From a virus: DNA of 20,525 nucleotides. The number at the start of each line of letters is the position of its first letter. The stretch's first letter is position 1. Below the pieces are notes generated by a model. The model worked only from the letters and a program-made list of their open reading frames with translations, did not search any database and was not told the origin of the DNA. Location: positions 1-20,525 of IMG/VR virus record IMGVR_UViG_3300020162_000338, one strand, 5' to 3'. This document shows, one piece after another, positions 9,001 through 15,427 of this stretch. A program made the position numbers and the translations under genes.

Positions 9001-10684
9001 AGTTATTACTAAAAGCAAAGTCTAGTGCTGCATATACTGCAATAAGTGTTCCTATTACTAGAAATACTGTATTTAGTGCTGCTGCGAATCCCGCTATTGC
9101 AGTTCCTGCAATTACTGCTGTTGAAGCAATACCTGTAAATACGCTTGTTAAAATACTTAATTTTTCTGTCCTAATACTGGAAAGTGTTTTAGAAAGTGCC
9201 GCAGCTGCACCTTCTGTTTTAGTAATATCACTAGCCGAACTTATAATTCCTTTAGAAGCCGCATCTTGTCTAGCTCTTTCAGCACGTGCTGCGGCTATCC
9301 CGGCTGGTGAAAACATTCCAGGGCCTTTTGCCTTTTGAGCTTCTAATTTTTGTTCAGTTTGAAGATAATCTTGATTAGCTTTTTGTTCATCACGAATAGC
9401 TTTAGCTAGTTGTGTATAAACATTTTCTGTATTTTTTAACTTTGCTCCCAACTTATCAAGTTTGGCTAAGTCTTTTTCAATGTCTTTATCTAAAACCGGA
9501 GTCTGAGATAATCTTTTAATTAGGTCTGCTGATTCTTTACGAATTCTTCCTGCTGCTGCGGCATTGGCTGCGGCAAGTCTGGTTTCGGTCACGGTACCTG
9601 CTCTTTCAGCAAAAGCATCTTTGCCTGACATAATTGAGGCATCTCTAGCATTTCTAGCGGCAATTGCAGCTTTAGAAGTTTTGTCTGCAATTGCAGCAGC
9701 ATCATCAGAGTACTTTTTCAAGTAATCACCATAAGCTTTAAACGCAGGAATAGCTTGTCCTATTATAGTTTTTGCTACAAGTGCAATGCCTATAGCTAAT
9801 GCTGTAGGGCTACTTGATAATAAGCCTATTAGTGGTGATAAATATTTATTAATTACTTCAAGAATCTGTTGAGCCAAATTCTTTAAACTTGCTAATAGTT
9901 TATCATAAGGATTTGTAGGAATATTAATCTCATTAAACTTATCTGTACCTTCTTTTAAAACTGCATTAGCAAATGCTTGGCGTTTTTCAAAGTCAGTTAA
10001 ACTATCAACAGTTTTACCTACTCTTCTGGCATAGTCTTCTGTTGCTTTACCTAATTTAGTAAATAAGCCTAATTCGTCTAATAGTTCAGGCTCTAATTTT
10101 GAAATACCACGAGTTAAACGACTAACTGCGTCTGGCATTGCAATGCCTAATGCTTGCGAAGCTTTTTTGGCAACATCGCCAAGCTGTAACATTTGTTGAC
10201 TACTTAAGCCTGCAGCAGAACCTTTAGTAGTAGCTTCCATAGCTTCGCGAAAGCTAATAGCTCCACCGCTTGCTTCTGTAAAGCGTTTTGATAAATTTCC
10301 AAGACTTTGCCCAGTTGCTGCAGATAACTGGTTTAAACCTTGAACCATGTTTGTGGTGTCCATTGCGTTACTTAACGCTCTAAAAGCAGCTGTAACTGCA
10401 AATAGGTTAGCTGCATATGTTGCGTACAGGCGCACTAATCCACCCAAACCTTGGGATTCGGCGGCAAAGTCTCTGGCACCAGCACCAGTTCTGCCCGTAA
10501 CTCCACCAGCTTGAGTGTACGCTTGATTGCCAAAAGTTGAAGCTGCTACGGCTCTATTACCAGTTTGAGTACCGGTACTCATCTGTTTTAATTGAGCATT
10601 TAACTCTTTTGCTCTTTTGGTTTTATCGGCTAGTTGTCCGCCATCGTTAACTTCAAGCTTAATATTGATTGTATTATCTGCCAT
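6059..10684 (-). CDS. Tail tape measure protein
   Basis: At 1541 residues this is the longest gene in the window. It sets tail length and leaves the tail during DNA ejection. Hydrophobic stretches at about 291-308 and 509-558 could span the host membrane. Long Gln/Lys/Glu-rich helical segments, likely coiled coil, fill about 860-1320. The C-terminal part has lambda gpH-type features: FVKTGKLDFTGLIDSMLTDLL at about 1340-1360, repeated AKGG(V/A)F, and GLMGEAGPEAIMPL at about 1446-1460. I see no lysozyme or peptidase motif. By the lambda ratio (853 residues, about 135 nm) the tail would be roughly 230-250 nm (inference). The ATG at 10684 follows a GGGGG Shine-Dalgarno, and a consensus promoter lies about 60 bases upstream, so the gene begins its own transcription unit. 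Confidence 0.95.
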   Translation of the reverse strand: MADNTINIKLEVNDGGQLADKTKRAKELNAQLKQMSTGTQTGNRAVAASTFGNQAYTQAGGVTGRTGAGARDFAAESQGLGGLVRLYATYAANLFAVTAAFRALSNAMDTTNMVQGLNQLSAATGQSLGNLSKRFTEASGGAISFREAMEATTKGSAAGLSSQQMLQLGDVAKKASQALGIAMPDAVSRLTRGISKLEPELLDELGLFTKLGKATEDYARRVGKTVDSLTDFEKRQAFANAVLKEGTDKFNEINIPTNPYDKLLASLKNLAQQILEVINKYLSPLIGLLSSSPTALAIGIALVAKTIIGQAIPAFKAYGDYLKKYSDDAAAIADKTSKAAIAARNARDASIMSGKDAFAERAGTVTETRLAAANAAAAGRIRKESADLIKRLSQTPVLDKDIEKDLAKLDKLGAKLKNTENVYTQLAKAIRDEQKANQDYLQTEQKLEAQKAKGPGMFSPAGIAAARAERARQDAASKGIISSASDITKTEGAAAALSKTLSSIRTEKLSILTSVFTGIASTAVIAGTAIAGFAAALNTVFLVIGTLIAVYAALDFAFSNNSKQVGIFEDKLTSLEEATKTATDTNKKYEGQLSSVKLIAQADAFLNIADSVRSVTQAFKDANAAASWWDRFTDSIAGIFGKSLSDKLANELASSISTALDTLSNPELKAQTTTQINSLLGITNISDARQALKKLENSPEYDTTNRQLNQILDTAKTRSQELALPLRAVKDGFNQLQKSYDEFSNSLLNRDPFTKWGLDLLRQSANLASAFGDSTNRLAVLNDLLKDTSQLNAFPPETRAGLLQAAKDAQGLNEELEQARRLMTMNVGGAQGAAKEQIIRLKIEGEGRFAAATEKLNSITTNLTTGLNAAMLQGFKLIEAPLTRAYAQANIDSARTLASFLTKSPEGVSFQTKLEVATIDLRKQEITSIRDLKNSIDAARISNEIIAAEQKIDSNKQKREDIVRTEGTASLIPGSLKATQIEVLDADTKKAEKALKDLDQQKRAVTTGRLNKGEIPTAESANIIANQIGYRTQLVQLNSQQQQIVMGGVVKQIEAGYGQAKEVMQKELDKLSSDNKRFFESPEFLSLSASNQERERARRQAGETEQQGRIADLGPMQARAVAISIEEQARASKLVAQDKTQLINLAQKDQVLADRNLTAQRTTRDIIAESVALEKDRTITVKEMLTDMEKAAQLESNRTRNIDLQLMQTQSSLSEEERLLEVKNSQDMLSEQQYLNEKRLLESKQLSGEFSKRTFDLEKQRAQELENLQRDMINAGGDQEEQTRITNLKAATDTYYNAAIDGERKLYDAKVRTNDLNNSLTARQIAYADVFKKTFEGMGDAIVDFVKTGKLDFTGLIDSMLTDLLRYELRLQAIALYQAMRPQLMAGVSWMGGGGVPSNADVTIPMQPGGGYAKGGVFDAGLQMFAKGGAFTNKIVNSPTLFANGAGLMGEAGPEAIMPLKRDSSGNLGVRSNGNSGNVDVVVNNYGNETATATETTDSRGNRRVEVTIGDVTAGEMNRSGSAPQKSLRNTYGIQPQLIRR

Positions 10685-10691
10685 GTATCCC
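10685..10691 (-). promoter_or_regulatory. Ribosome binding site of tape measure gene
   Basis: On the minus strand a run of G residues (GGGGGA) lies about four bases before the ATG at 10684. It is one of the strongest Shine-Dalgarno sites in the window and supports this start. Confidence 0.6.
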
Positions 10692-10742
10692 CCAAATTCT
10701 GTGGACGGCTTACCTTAGTGGTAACTAATATATTTTGTAACC

Positions 10743-10771
10743 ATTATATCATAAGGGCAACTGTGTGTCAA
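10743..10771 (-). promoter_or_regulatory. Consensus sigma70-type promoter for tape measure unit
   Basis: Reading the minus strand, TTGACA (10771-10766) is followed by exactly 17 bases and TATAAT (10748-10743). This is a perfect match to the bacterial housekeeping promoter. An A-tract (AAAAAATTTAG) just upstream of the -35 box resembles an UP element. It lies 20 bases downstream of a strong terminator and about 58 bases before the tape measure start. It should therefore give the tail-tip genes their own transcription, independent of readthrough. Transcription would start near 10736. Confidence 0.85.
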
Positions 10772-10786
10772 ACTAAATTTTTTGAC

Positions 10787-10824
10787 GATAAAAAAGCCTG
10801 CTAAATATTATTTAGCAGGCTTTT
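10787..10824 (-). terminator. Intrinsic terminator after tail chaperone genes
   Basis: A perfect 15-bp inverted repeat (AAAAGCCTGCTAAAT and its complement, 10792-10806 and 10810-10824) closes a 3-base loop. On the minus strand it ends in TTTTTT. The stop codon of the chaperone T frame (TAA, 10810-10808) lies at the loop. The stem ends in T-runs on both strands, so it may also work against any plus-strand transcripts. Confidence 0.9.
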
Positions 10825-11158
10825 CCGTTTTTAATTTTGTATTAATTTCGTTAGACCTTACTCGATCTATCATACGAACTAACACAGTAATAAACTTATA
10901 CTCTACCGGCTCAATTTCTGTAGCTTCTAGAATATCTTTAATACCTATAAGTGATTTTCCTAAATAATTACCACCCATCGTATCCCACTCATCTCGTAAC
11001 ATATTATATACACTAAATGCTTGCTGTAACTCTATAGGGAAGTCTTCAAATTCCACAGGAATTTCTTCTTCTTTAATATCTGTACCTAATGCTTCGCACA
11101 TTTCAAAGTACAAATCTTTTGTCATGTTAACAGCTTGATTTTGTATATAGTTGACCAA
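10808..11158 (-). CDS. Tail assembly chaperone, T-like frame (made by -1 frameshift)
   Basis: This frame lies between the G-like chaperone and the tape measure gene, the place of lambda T. It is open for 116 codons from a TTG at 11158, but it also stays open upstream to the slippery site at 11194-11200 in the -1 frame of the G-like gene. The TTG lies inside the predicted frameshift hairpin and has no Shine-Dalgarno, and a later ATG (residue 12) has none either, so independent initiation is doubtful. The expected product is a 259-residue G-T fusion: 131 residues of G plus 128 from this frame. The sequence is acidic and helical (IKEEEIPVEFEDFP, GGNYLGKSL). In lambda, gpGT binds the tape measure and recruits tube subunits. 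The stop falls in the terminator loop. Confidence 0.82.
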   Translation of the reverse strand: MVNYIQNQAVNMTKDLYFEMCEALGTDIKEEEIPVEFEDFPIELQQAFSVYNMLRDEWDTMGGNYLGKSLIGIKDILEATEIEPVEYKFITVLVRMIDRVRSNEINTKLKTEKPAK

Positions 11159-11200
11159 CTGACTGTCTATTTCGGTGAGTTGGTCTTGGAAAAGTTTCCC
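11153..11200 (-). promoter_or_regulatory. Programmed -1 ribosomal frameshift signal
   Basis: On the minus strand the heptamer GGGAAAC (11200-11194) is in the right phase (G GGA AAC after the zero-frame codons TTG GGA AAC). After an 8-base spacer comes a hairpin with a perfect 8-bp stem, GACCAACT and AGTTGGTC (11185-11178 and 11160-11153), with a 17-base loop. The zero-frame stop TAG (11169-11167) is in the loop. The downstream frame is -1 relative to the upstream one and open across the junction. This is the layout of lambda-type G/GT frameshifting. Confidence 0.9.
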
Positions 11201-11586
11201 AAGTCACTTACCTGTTCGCTAATAAATGCATCAAAATTTGTGGAGTTCTTCATTAAGAATAGTGCGTTTTCAGCAGTATACTCTAACTCAGCGTCCATAT
11301 CTTGTGCTGTTAAATCAACTGGCGCAAGTTGGTCAAGATAGCTTAATTTAAAGCCTTTCCAACCTTTGATTGCATTTTCTACATAAAGTTGTAAGAACAA
11401 TTCATCGTTAAAGTCTTCTTGAGGTTGACGATTTTTGAAACTAGTTTTAGTAGACTTTTTACGAATACTTAGTAGAGTTTCACGTGATAAAAACGCAATG
11501 TCTACACAAAAACCTGGCATGCCAGGATATTCAACTTCAATTGCTTTAGAAGGTACTAATAAGGTTTTTAGGGATAATGTTGCCAT
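11167..11586 (-). CDS. Tail assembly chaperone, G-like
   Basis: This 139-residue protein follows the tail tube gene and precedes the T-like frame and tape measure, the conserved place of the tail assembly chaperone. It is not expected in the finished virion. In lambda, gpG coats the tape measure while tube subunits are added. The fold-level pattern is typical: an N-terminal beta-rich part (SKAIEVEYPGMPGFCVDIAFLSRETL), a helical middle with WKGF, and an AENALFLMKNSTNFDAF segment near the C-terminus. Codons 130-131 form the slippery site, so a fraction of ribosomes should extend it to 259 residues. The ATG at 11586 has no visible Shine-Dalgarno; TATAAT ends five bases before it. It is separated from the tube gene by a terminator. 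Confidence 0.85.
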   Translation of the reverse strand: MATLSLKTLLVPSKAIEVEYPGMPGFCVDIAFLSRETLLSIRKKSTKTSFKNRQPQEDFNDELFLQLYVENAIKGWKGFKLSYLDQLAPVDLTAQDMDAELEYTAENALFLMKNSTNFDAFISEQVSDLGNFSKTNSPK

Positions 11587-11608
11587 TTTTAATTATAGAT
11601 ATATTTAG

Positions 11609-11641
11609 GAAAAAGAGAGGCCGGAGATCAGCCCAGCCTCT
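11609..11641 (-). terminator. Intrinsic terminator after tail tube gene
   Basis: On the minus strand a 9-bp stem (AGAGGCTGG and CCGGCCTCT, with one G-U pair, 11641-11633 and 11624-11616) has an 8-base loop and is followed by CTTTTTC. It lies 19 bases after the tail tube stop codon. It probably reduces transcription from the abundant tube gene into the chaperone genes. Confidence 0.82.
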
Positions 11642-11659
11642 GTACAAGTTTAACTAATA

Positions 11660-12880
11660 TTAATAGTTAGTATTAGCTACAAAATAGCGTAGTTCAATTT
11701 CGTTGTTTGAACCAATGTCGAATGAAGTGCTGGCGTAACCTTGAGCAGTAAATCCGATTGTGGTAGAAATAACTTGTTCAGTTGCAATTGTAGGAATCTG
11801 CAATACAACAGCAGGCATTAACAAGTCAACGCGAGTTGTTGCGCTTGAGCTACCACCAACGCTTAAAGACAAGTTATAAGCTGGGTTAACATCTGTTGCG
11901 CTGGCTGTAATCAATGCATTATATAGTGCTGTTGCACTTAGTGAACCAGTACGTAAGTAGGCATTGATTGAACCACTTACAGAACGTGTACCTGTAAAGT
12001 AGGTAATTGGCTGGTTAACAACACCCAAGTTACTTGGAGTCAAGTAAGTAATGTTGTTAGCAATAGTTACTGATCCACCTGTTAAGGCAATATCGTATGT
12101 AGAGCCTGAACCTGAAATTCCTGATTTTAGGGTAACTGTGCTTAATTTATTAGCTAAATAAGCAGCTTGTGTATCCTTAAGAACAGCAGTACCTGTGAAC
12201 GGTGTGTTACTTGAATTAACTGCTGTTGCAGTAACTGTACCAGAACCATTAGTTAGTGTAGTTTTGTCAAATTGACGGATTGCAGAAGCTTTACCAGCCC
12301 ACTGTACCATAGCAATTGTATCTAAGCCAAAGTCCATGGTTGCTGTGTCCATAACGCAGTTGTCAATAACAAATGTTGCGTCATCTAGAACAATAATTAA
12401 GCCAAACTGTAGTAGTTGATTTCTGTTAGAGTTTGTTAATACTACTGAAGCATAACTTGTTGTAACTGCATCTTCTGCACCATCTGCCCATGCTTGTCCA
12501 GCTGCTGCTGCGGCACCTGCGGCACCTAGAGCGGTGTAGCCAAACATTGCATTCCACAAGTGTCTTTCTTCACAACTAACTTGGTGTGAGGTAGCACCAG
12601 CACCTAATGGCTCAATATCGCGTGGGCGAATATAAGTACTAAACGAAAAGTCAACTGGTTCTAAGGCAGTGTTAAAATTACGCTGACCACGATTAGGTGT
12701 TGCACCTGCTTCGTTTAAGGTAACTGTTTCTGTTGTTGTATTTTGAGTAAAACTTAAACCATCTAAAACTTGAATCTCAAATGTGTTAGTACTAGTCATT
12801 GAACCAGTACTAACAACTCCATAAGAATTAGTGTTTGTGGTAAAGAATACTCTGGCGTTACGAATTAAATTAAATGCCAT
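11660..12880 (-). CDS. Major tail tube protein
   Basis: This 406-residue protein lies between the tail terminator and the tail assembly chaperones, where siphoviruses place the tail tube subunit. It is rich in Thr, Ser, Ala and Asn with many beta-strand-like stretches, as expected for a tube protein. It is longer than the lambda tube protein gpV (about 250 residues). Residues about 205-275, a Gly/Ser/Thr-rich beta segment (TNGSGTVTATAV, LTGGSVTIANNITYL), may be an added surface domain (inference). The ATG at 12880 is preceded by AAGGA with six bases between, one of the better ribosome binding sites. A terminator follows the stop. A different structural role is possible because I recognise no named signature; position and composition are the main evidence. 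Confidence 0.8.
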   Translation of the reverse strand: MAFNLIRNARVFFTTNTNSYGVVSTGSMTSTNTFEIQVLDGLSFTQNTTTETVTLNEAGATPNRGQRNFNTALEPVDFSFSTYIRPRDIEPLGAGATSHQVSCEERHLWNAMFGYTALGAAGAAAAAGQAWADGAEDAVTTSYASVVLTNSNRNQLLQFGLIIVLDDATFVIDNCVMDTATMDFGLDTIAMVQWAGKASAIRQFDKTTLTNGSGTVTATAVNSSNTPFTGTAVLKDTQAAYLANKLSTVTLKSGISGSGSTYDIALTGGSVTIANNITYLTPSNLGVVNQPITYFTGTRSVSGSINAYLRTGSLSATALYNALITASATDVNPAYNLSLSVGGSSSATTRVDLLMPAVVLQIPTIATEQVISTTIGFTAQGYASTSFDIGSNNEIELRYFVANTNY

Positions 12881-12955
12881 TTCATTTCCTTTTTTGTTAA
12901 TGCTTTAGCGCATAAACTAGACATTTATCTGTTATTAGCACTGCGGCATGGTTGC

Positions 12956-13399
12956 TCACGGGACCTCGTATCGGGCCTGTAAGTTAATTTCACCAATTGC
13001 ATAAGGGTATAGTAATCCCTCGTCTGTAGTGATTGATTGAACTAAAATTTCTGTTGTTGTATAGTGATTAGTACTATCGTACTCTAATACTCGATTATTA
13101 TCAATCACAGTTTCAAGATCACCAAGTAGTAATTCTAATTGGTCTTGGGATGTTTCGCCTTTGCAATATACTTTAACAGCTATTCCAATAAATCCCCAGG
13201 TAAATCCTGATGGATGATACTCGCGCATTTCAGTACCGCTGGTCATGTACACCGCCGGAAAGTCTTTTACTTCATCCCAGAATTTTAATTTTGCATAGCT
13301 ATTGTTGAAAAGATTTATACTATATAGCCCTGTGCCGTTAATAAGCTTAAATTTTTCACTAAGAGCTTTTACTATTGAATTTCTTTTGCTTCTGCTCAT
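12956..13399 (-). CDS. Tail terminator protein
   Basis: This 147-residue protein precedes the tail tube gene. The tail terminator caps the tube once it reaches the length set by the tape measure and joins tail to head. The pattern fits: DFPAVYMTSGTEMR, an alternating strand (GIAVKVYCKG), LLLGDLETVID, and a C-terminal TTTEILVQSITTDEG followed by EINLQARYE. It resembles gpU and Gp-type terminators of siphoviruses. The ATG overlaps the stop of the neck gene (ATGA), pointing to coupled translation. The 75 bases that follow it before the tube gene hold no convincing promoter or terminator. Confidence 0.8.
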   Translation of the reverse strand: MSRSKRNSIVKALSEKFKLINGTGLYSINLFNNSYAKLKFWDEVKDFPAVYMTSGTEMREYHPSGFTWGFIGIAVKVYCKGETSQDQLELLLGDLETVIDNNRVLEYDSTNHYTTTEILVQSITTDEGLLYPYAIGEINLQARYEVP

Positions 13400-14772
13400 A
13401 CTAGTACGGCCCTCATTCTGTTTCCTACTATTGTTTCTGCAATTTCTTTAATTGACTTTGAAATCAATAATTTAGGGTCTCTTGATCGCGGTATTTCTTG
13501 ACGTCCCCCATCTGAAAATGTGCCGTAAGGATTGCGCATATAGTTGTAAAATGCTGTTACCATACCTTCACGACTCTGCGTTAGTCTTTCAACCTTTGCA
13601 CTAGCGGCAAATCTACCTGTACGATAATTTAAAATATTCTTACGACTACCGTCACCCATATTAGCACTTATTACGCTTTGTAAATATAAATTTATAAAAG
13701 TTTGTAAGTTTACTAAAGATATTGGGGCTGCTTTTTTAGGCGACGTAGACTTTGTTACTATATTTTTTGCTGTAGCCGTGATCTTGTTTTTATTAACTTG
13801 TTTTTTCGGAGTCTTTTTGGTGTGTAAACCGTGACTACTAAGGTTAGCTTTACCTGTTTTTATTAACTCTACAATATTTTGTTCTATGTCTTGAACTATT
13901 GTATTAGAACCTCTTATGTTCTGTATTAAATACTTATTGCGTAAAGCACTACTAGCTAACAAAGCTATTTTTTGTCTTAAATTATTAAATATTGTTTTTT
14001 CTACATCAGAGAATTCTTGGTTTAAATCTGATGTGTGTAAAGTTACTACTACGAATACTTCGCCTAACTTAGATTCTGCGGTTTTTAAGGCTTGTGGTGT
14101 TGTATTTTTAAAAGTATACTTTACATCTGCTTGAATGGCGTATAGCTTATCTAAGGCTTCTGAAGCATACTTTTCTAAAGCTGCATTGCCACTTAGTACT
14201 CCGTATTCTAATAGCCCTTGTGCTTTATAAGATAGCGGTGATGTTAATAACGAACTAAGGTCACCCTCTGTTGCAATGTGACCTATATCAAGCTTACTAA
14301 CATAAGTGACTTGAACGTCGCCTGTTGGTATGCCTTTTCGCATCAGTTCTTTTTCTACTTTTCTTAGTCCAAAAATACTGTCTACAAGTCTAGGGTCTTT
14401 AGATATTTTATCAGTTACAAAAGTACGAATACCTGCAACTGATTTTGCAATTAAAAACTGCTGGTCAGGGCCACCATTAATATATATTAAATATGGAGTT
14501 GATCCTTGAAAATATCCTCTAGGAATATCTTCAATTGACTTATATGTGCGCTGTGCTTTTTCACCTACGACACTTAATAATGTGTCGTGAATTTCTTTAA
14601 ATATTTGTTCAGAGTAATTTTTTCTATTATTTACCCTTAAACTATTATAAGTAATGTCTAATATTGTTGGGCGCTGATTTAATAATGTGCGAGTATCTTC
14701 ATATAGTAACTTTCTAATTTCAGGATCTAGACTATTTACTAGATCGTCAATAGTTACATTTTTTGCAGCCAT
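13396..14772 (-). CDS. Neck-region structural protein of unknown family
   Basis: I do not recognise a named family over most of these 458 residues. It lies between the gp6-like connector and the tail terminator, where phages usually carry small head-closure and tail-completion proteins, so a neck role is likely. Residues 1-300 are mixed alpha/beta (a possible motif is LDIGHIATEGDLSSLL). Residues about 310-345 form a Lys-rich low-complexity linker (KKTPKKQVNKNK). The C-terminal about 80 residues (NYRTGRFAASAKVERL, YNYMRNPYGTF, RDPKLLISKSIKEIAETI) look like a compact conserved module; the RTGRF segment recalls tail-completion proteins that share RTGrL motifs. It starts with TAATG overlap after the connector gene and ends in ATGA overlap with the terminator gene. 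It is about three times longer than typical neck proteins. Confidence 0.65.
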   Translation of the reverse strand: MAAKNVTIDDLVNSLDPEIRKLLYEDTRTLLNQRPTILDITYNSLRVNNRKNYSEQIFKEIHDTLLSVVGEKAQRTYKSIEDIPRGYFQGSTPYLIYINGGPDQQFLIAKSVAGIRTFVTDKISKDPRLVDSIFGLRKVEKELMRKGIPTGDVQVTYVSKLDIGHIATEGDLSSLLTSPLSYKAQGLLEYGVLSGNAALEKYASEALDKLYAIQADVKYTFKNTTPQALKTAESKLGEVFVVVTLHTSDLNQEFSDVEKTIFNNLRQKIALLASSALRNKYLIQNIRGSNTIVQDIEQNIVELIKTGKANLSSHGLHTKKTPKKQVNKNKITATAKNIVTKSTSPKKAAPISLVNLQTFINLYLQSVISANMGDGSRKNILNYRTGRFAASAKVERLTQSREGMVTAFYNYMRNPYGTFSDGGRQEIPRSRDPKLLISKSIKEIAETIVGNRMRAVLV

Positions 14773-15338
14773 TATGTGAAGTCCGCTACATATTGATCTA
14801 ATATTCTGCGAATATGAATTGGCAGACTTGAACTAGTAATGTACTCTATTTGTACTGTATTTGAGCCAATATTTTTGGCTGAGTGAATTGCTGAGTCATT
14901 TCGTATGTAATACGTAAGTAAGTCTAAAATTGCTAATTCTAAATCTTGTGGAGTATCTTCGTACCCACCAGTATAAGTGACTTTATAACCACGCAGTAAA
15001 TATGGAAATCCTGAAGATAGTGTGCTGCGTACCGTATAACCATCAATAACGTAGTCTGTATAATTAGTCAAAGTTGTAAACGTTTGACCAAAGTCAATGC
15101 TATATTGTACTGTAGAAATAGCTCTAACAGGATTTTCTGCTAAGATAATTCTGTCGAACCCACCATCAAATATTTCTACTTTTGCGGTTTCCCAGTGATC
15201 TACAAAAGTTCTTTTGCAGTAGTTTTTAACAAAATCTGATACTCTTGGTATTAGGGCGTCAATTATAGTGTCTTGATTAGTACTAGAAATTCCGGCATAA
15301 GTTTTATAGTCTGCTCTAGTTGTTAGATTTAATCCCAT
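14772..15338 (-). CDS. Head-tail connector (gp6-like)
   Basis: This 188-residue protein directly follows the capsid gene, as HK97 gp6 does. It should form a ring below the portal that bridges head and neck. The N-terminal MGLNLTTRADYKTYAGI, the DALIPRVSDFVKNYCKRTF segment, ILAENPVRAISTV, and the YKVTYTGGYEDTPQDLELAILDL helix at about 125-150 are all characteristic of the gp6-like connector family. The ATG at 15338 is preceded by GAGAGG, five bases from the start. A pair of interlocked hairpins lies just upstream and separates it from the capsid gene. Confidence 0.87.
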   Translation of the reverse strand: MGLNLTTRADYKTYAGISSTNQDTIIDALIPRVSDFVKNYCKRTFVDHWETAKVEIFDGGFDRIILAENPVRAISTVQYSIDFGQTFTTLTNYTDYVIDGYTVRSTLSSGFPYLLRGYKVTYTGGYEDTPQDLELAILDLLTYYIRNDSAIHSAKNIGSNTVQIEYITSSSLPIHIRRILDQYVADFT

Positions 15339-15351
15339 ATTTGCCTCTCTT

Positions 15352-15388
15352 GTCTTTTAAATAGGCTCAGTGAACCTATTTAAAAGAC
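15352..15388 (-). repeat. 14-bp perfect inverted repeat downstream of capsid gene
   Basis: GTCTTTTAAATAGG and CCTATTTAAAAGAC (15352-15365 and 15375-15388) form a perfect 14-bp stem with a 9-base loop. The hairpin shares three bases (15386-15388) with the adjacent terminator stem and would sequester that terminator's T-tract. It lies 14 bases before the connector gene start, so it could also affect RNA stability or ribosome access. Confidence 0.85.
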
Positions 15389-15407
15389 AGGGCTCTAAAG
15401 CCCTGTC
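15382..15407 (-). terminator. Intrinsic terminator after capsid gene
   Basis: On the minus strand GACAGGGCT and AGCCCTGTC (15407-15399 and 15394-15386) form a perfect 9-bp GC-rich stem with a 4-base loop, followed by TTTT. It lies 20 bases after the capsid stop. The T-tract is the start of a second hairpin, so termination efficiency may be reduced or controlled. Confidence 0.82.
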
Positions 15408-15427
15408 AGTTTCAACAACTTAACGGA

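Noticed and set aside
6059-10684. Peptidoglycan hydrolase domain in the tape measure
   Set aside because: No NlpC, lysozyme-like or M23 motif is visible; the peptidase motif is in the hub fusion instead.
10715-10745. Two GTTAC direct repeats downstream of the tape measure promoter as an operator
   Set aside because: Only five bases each and not palindromic; expected by chance in AT-rich DNA.
12881-12955. Promoter or terminator between tail terminator and tail tube genes
   Set aside because: No good -10/-35 pair and only 4-6 bp weak stems; only the ribosome binding site of the tube gene is convincing.
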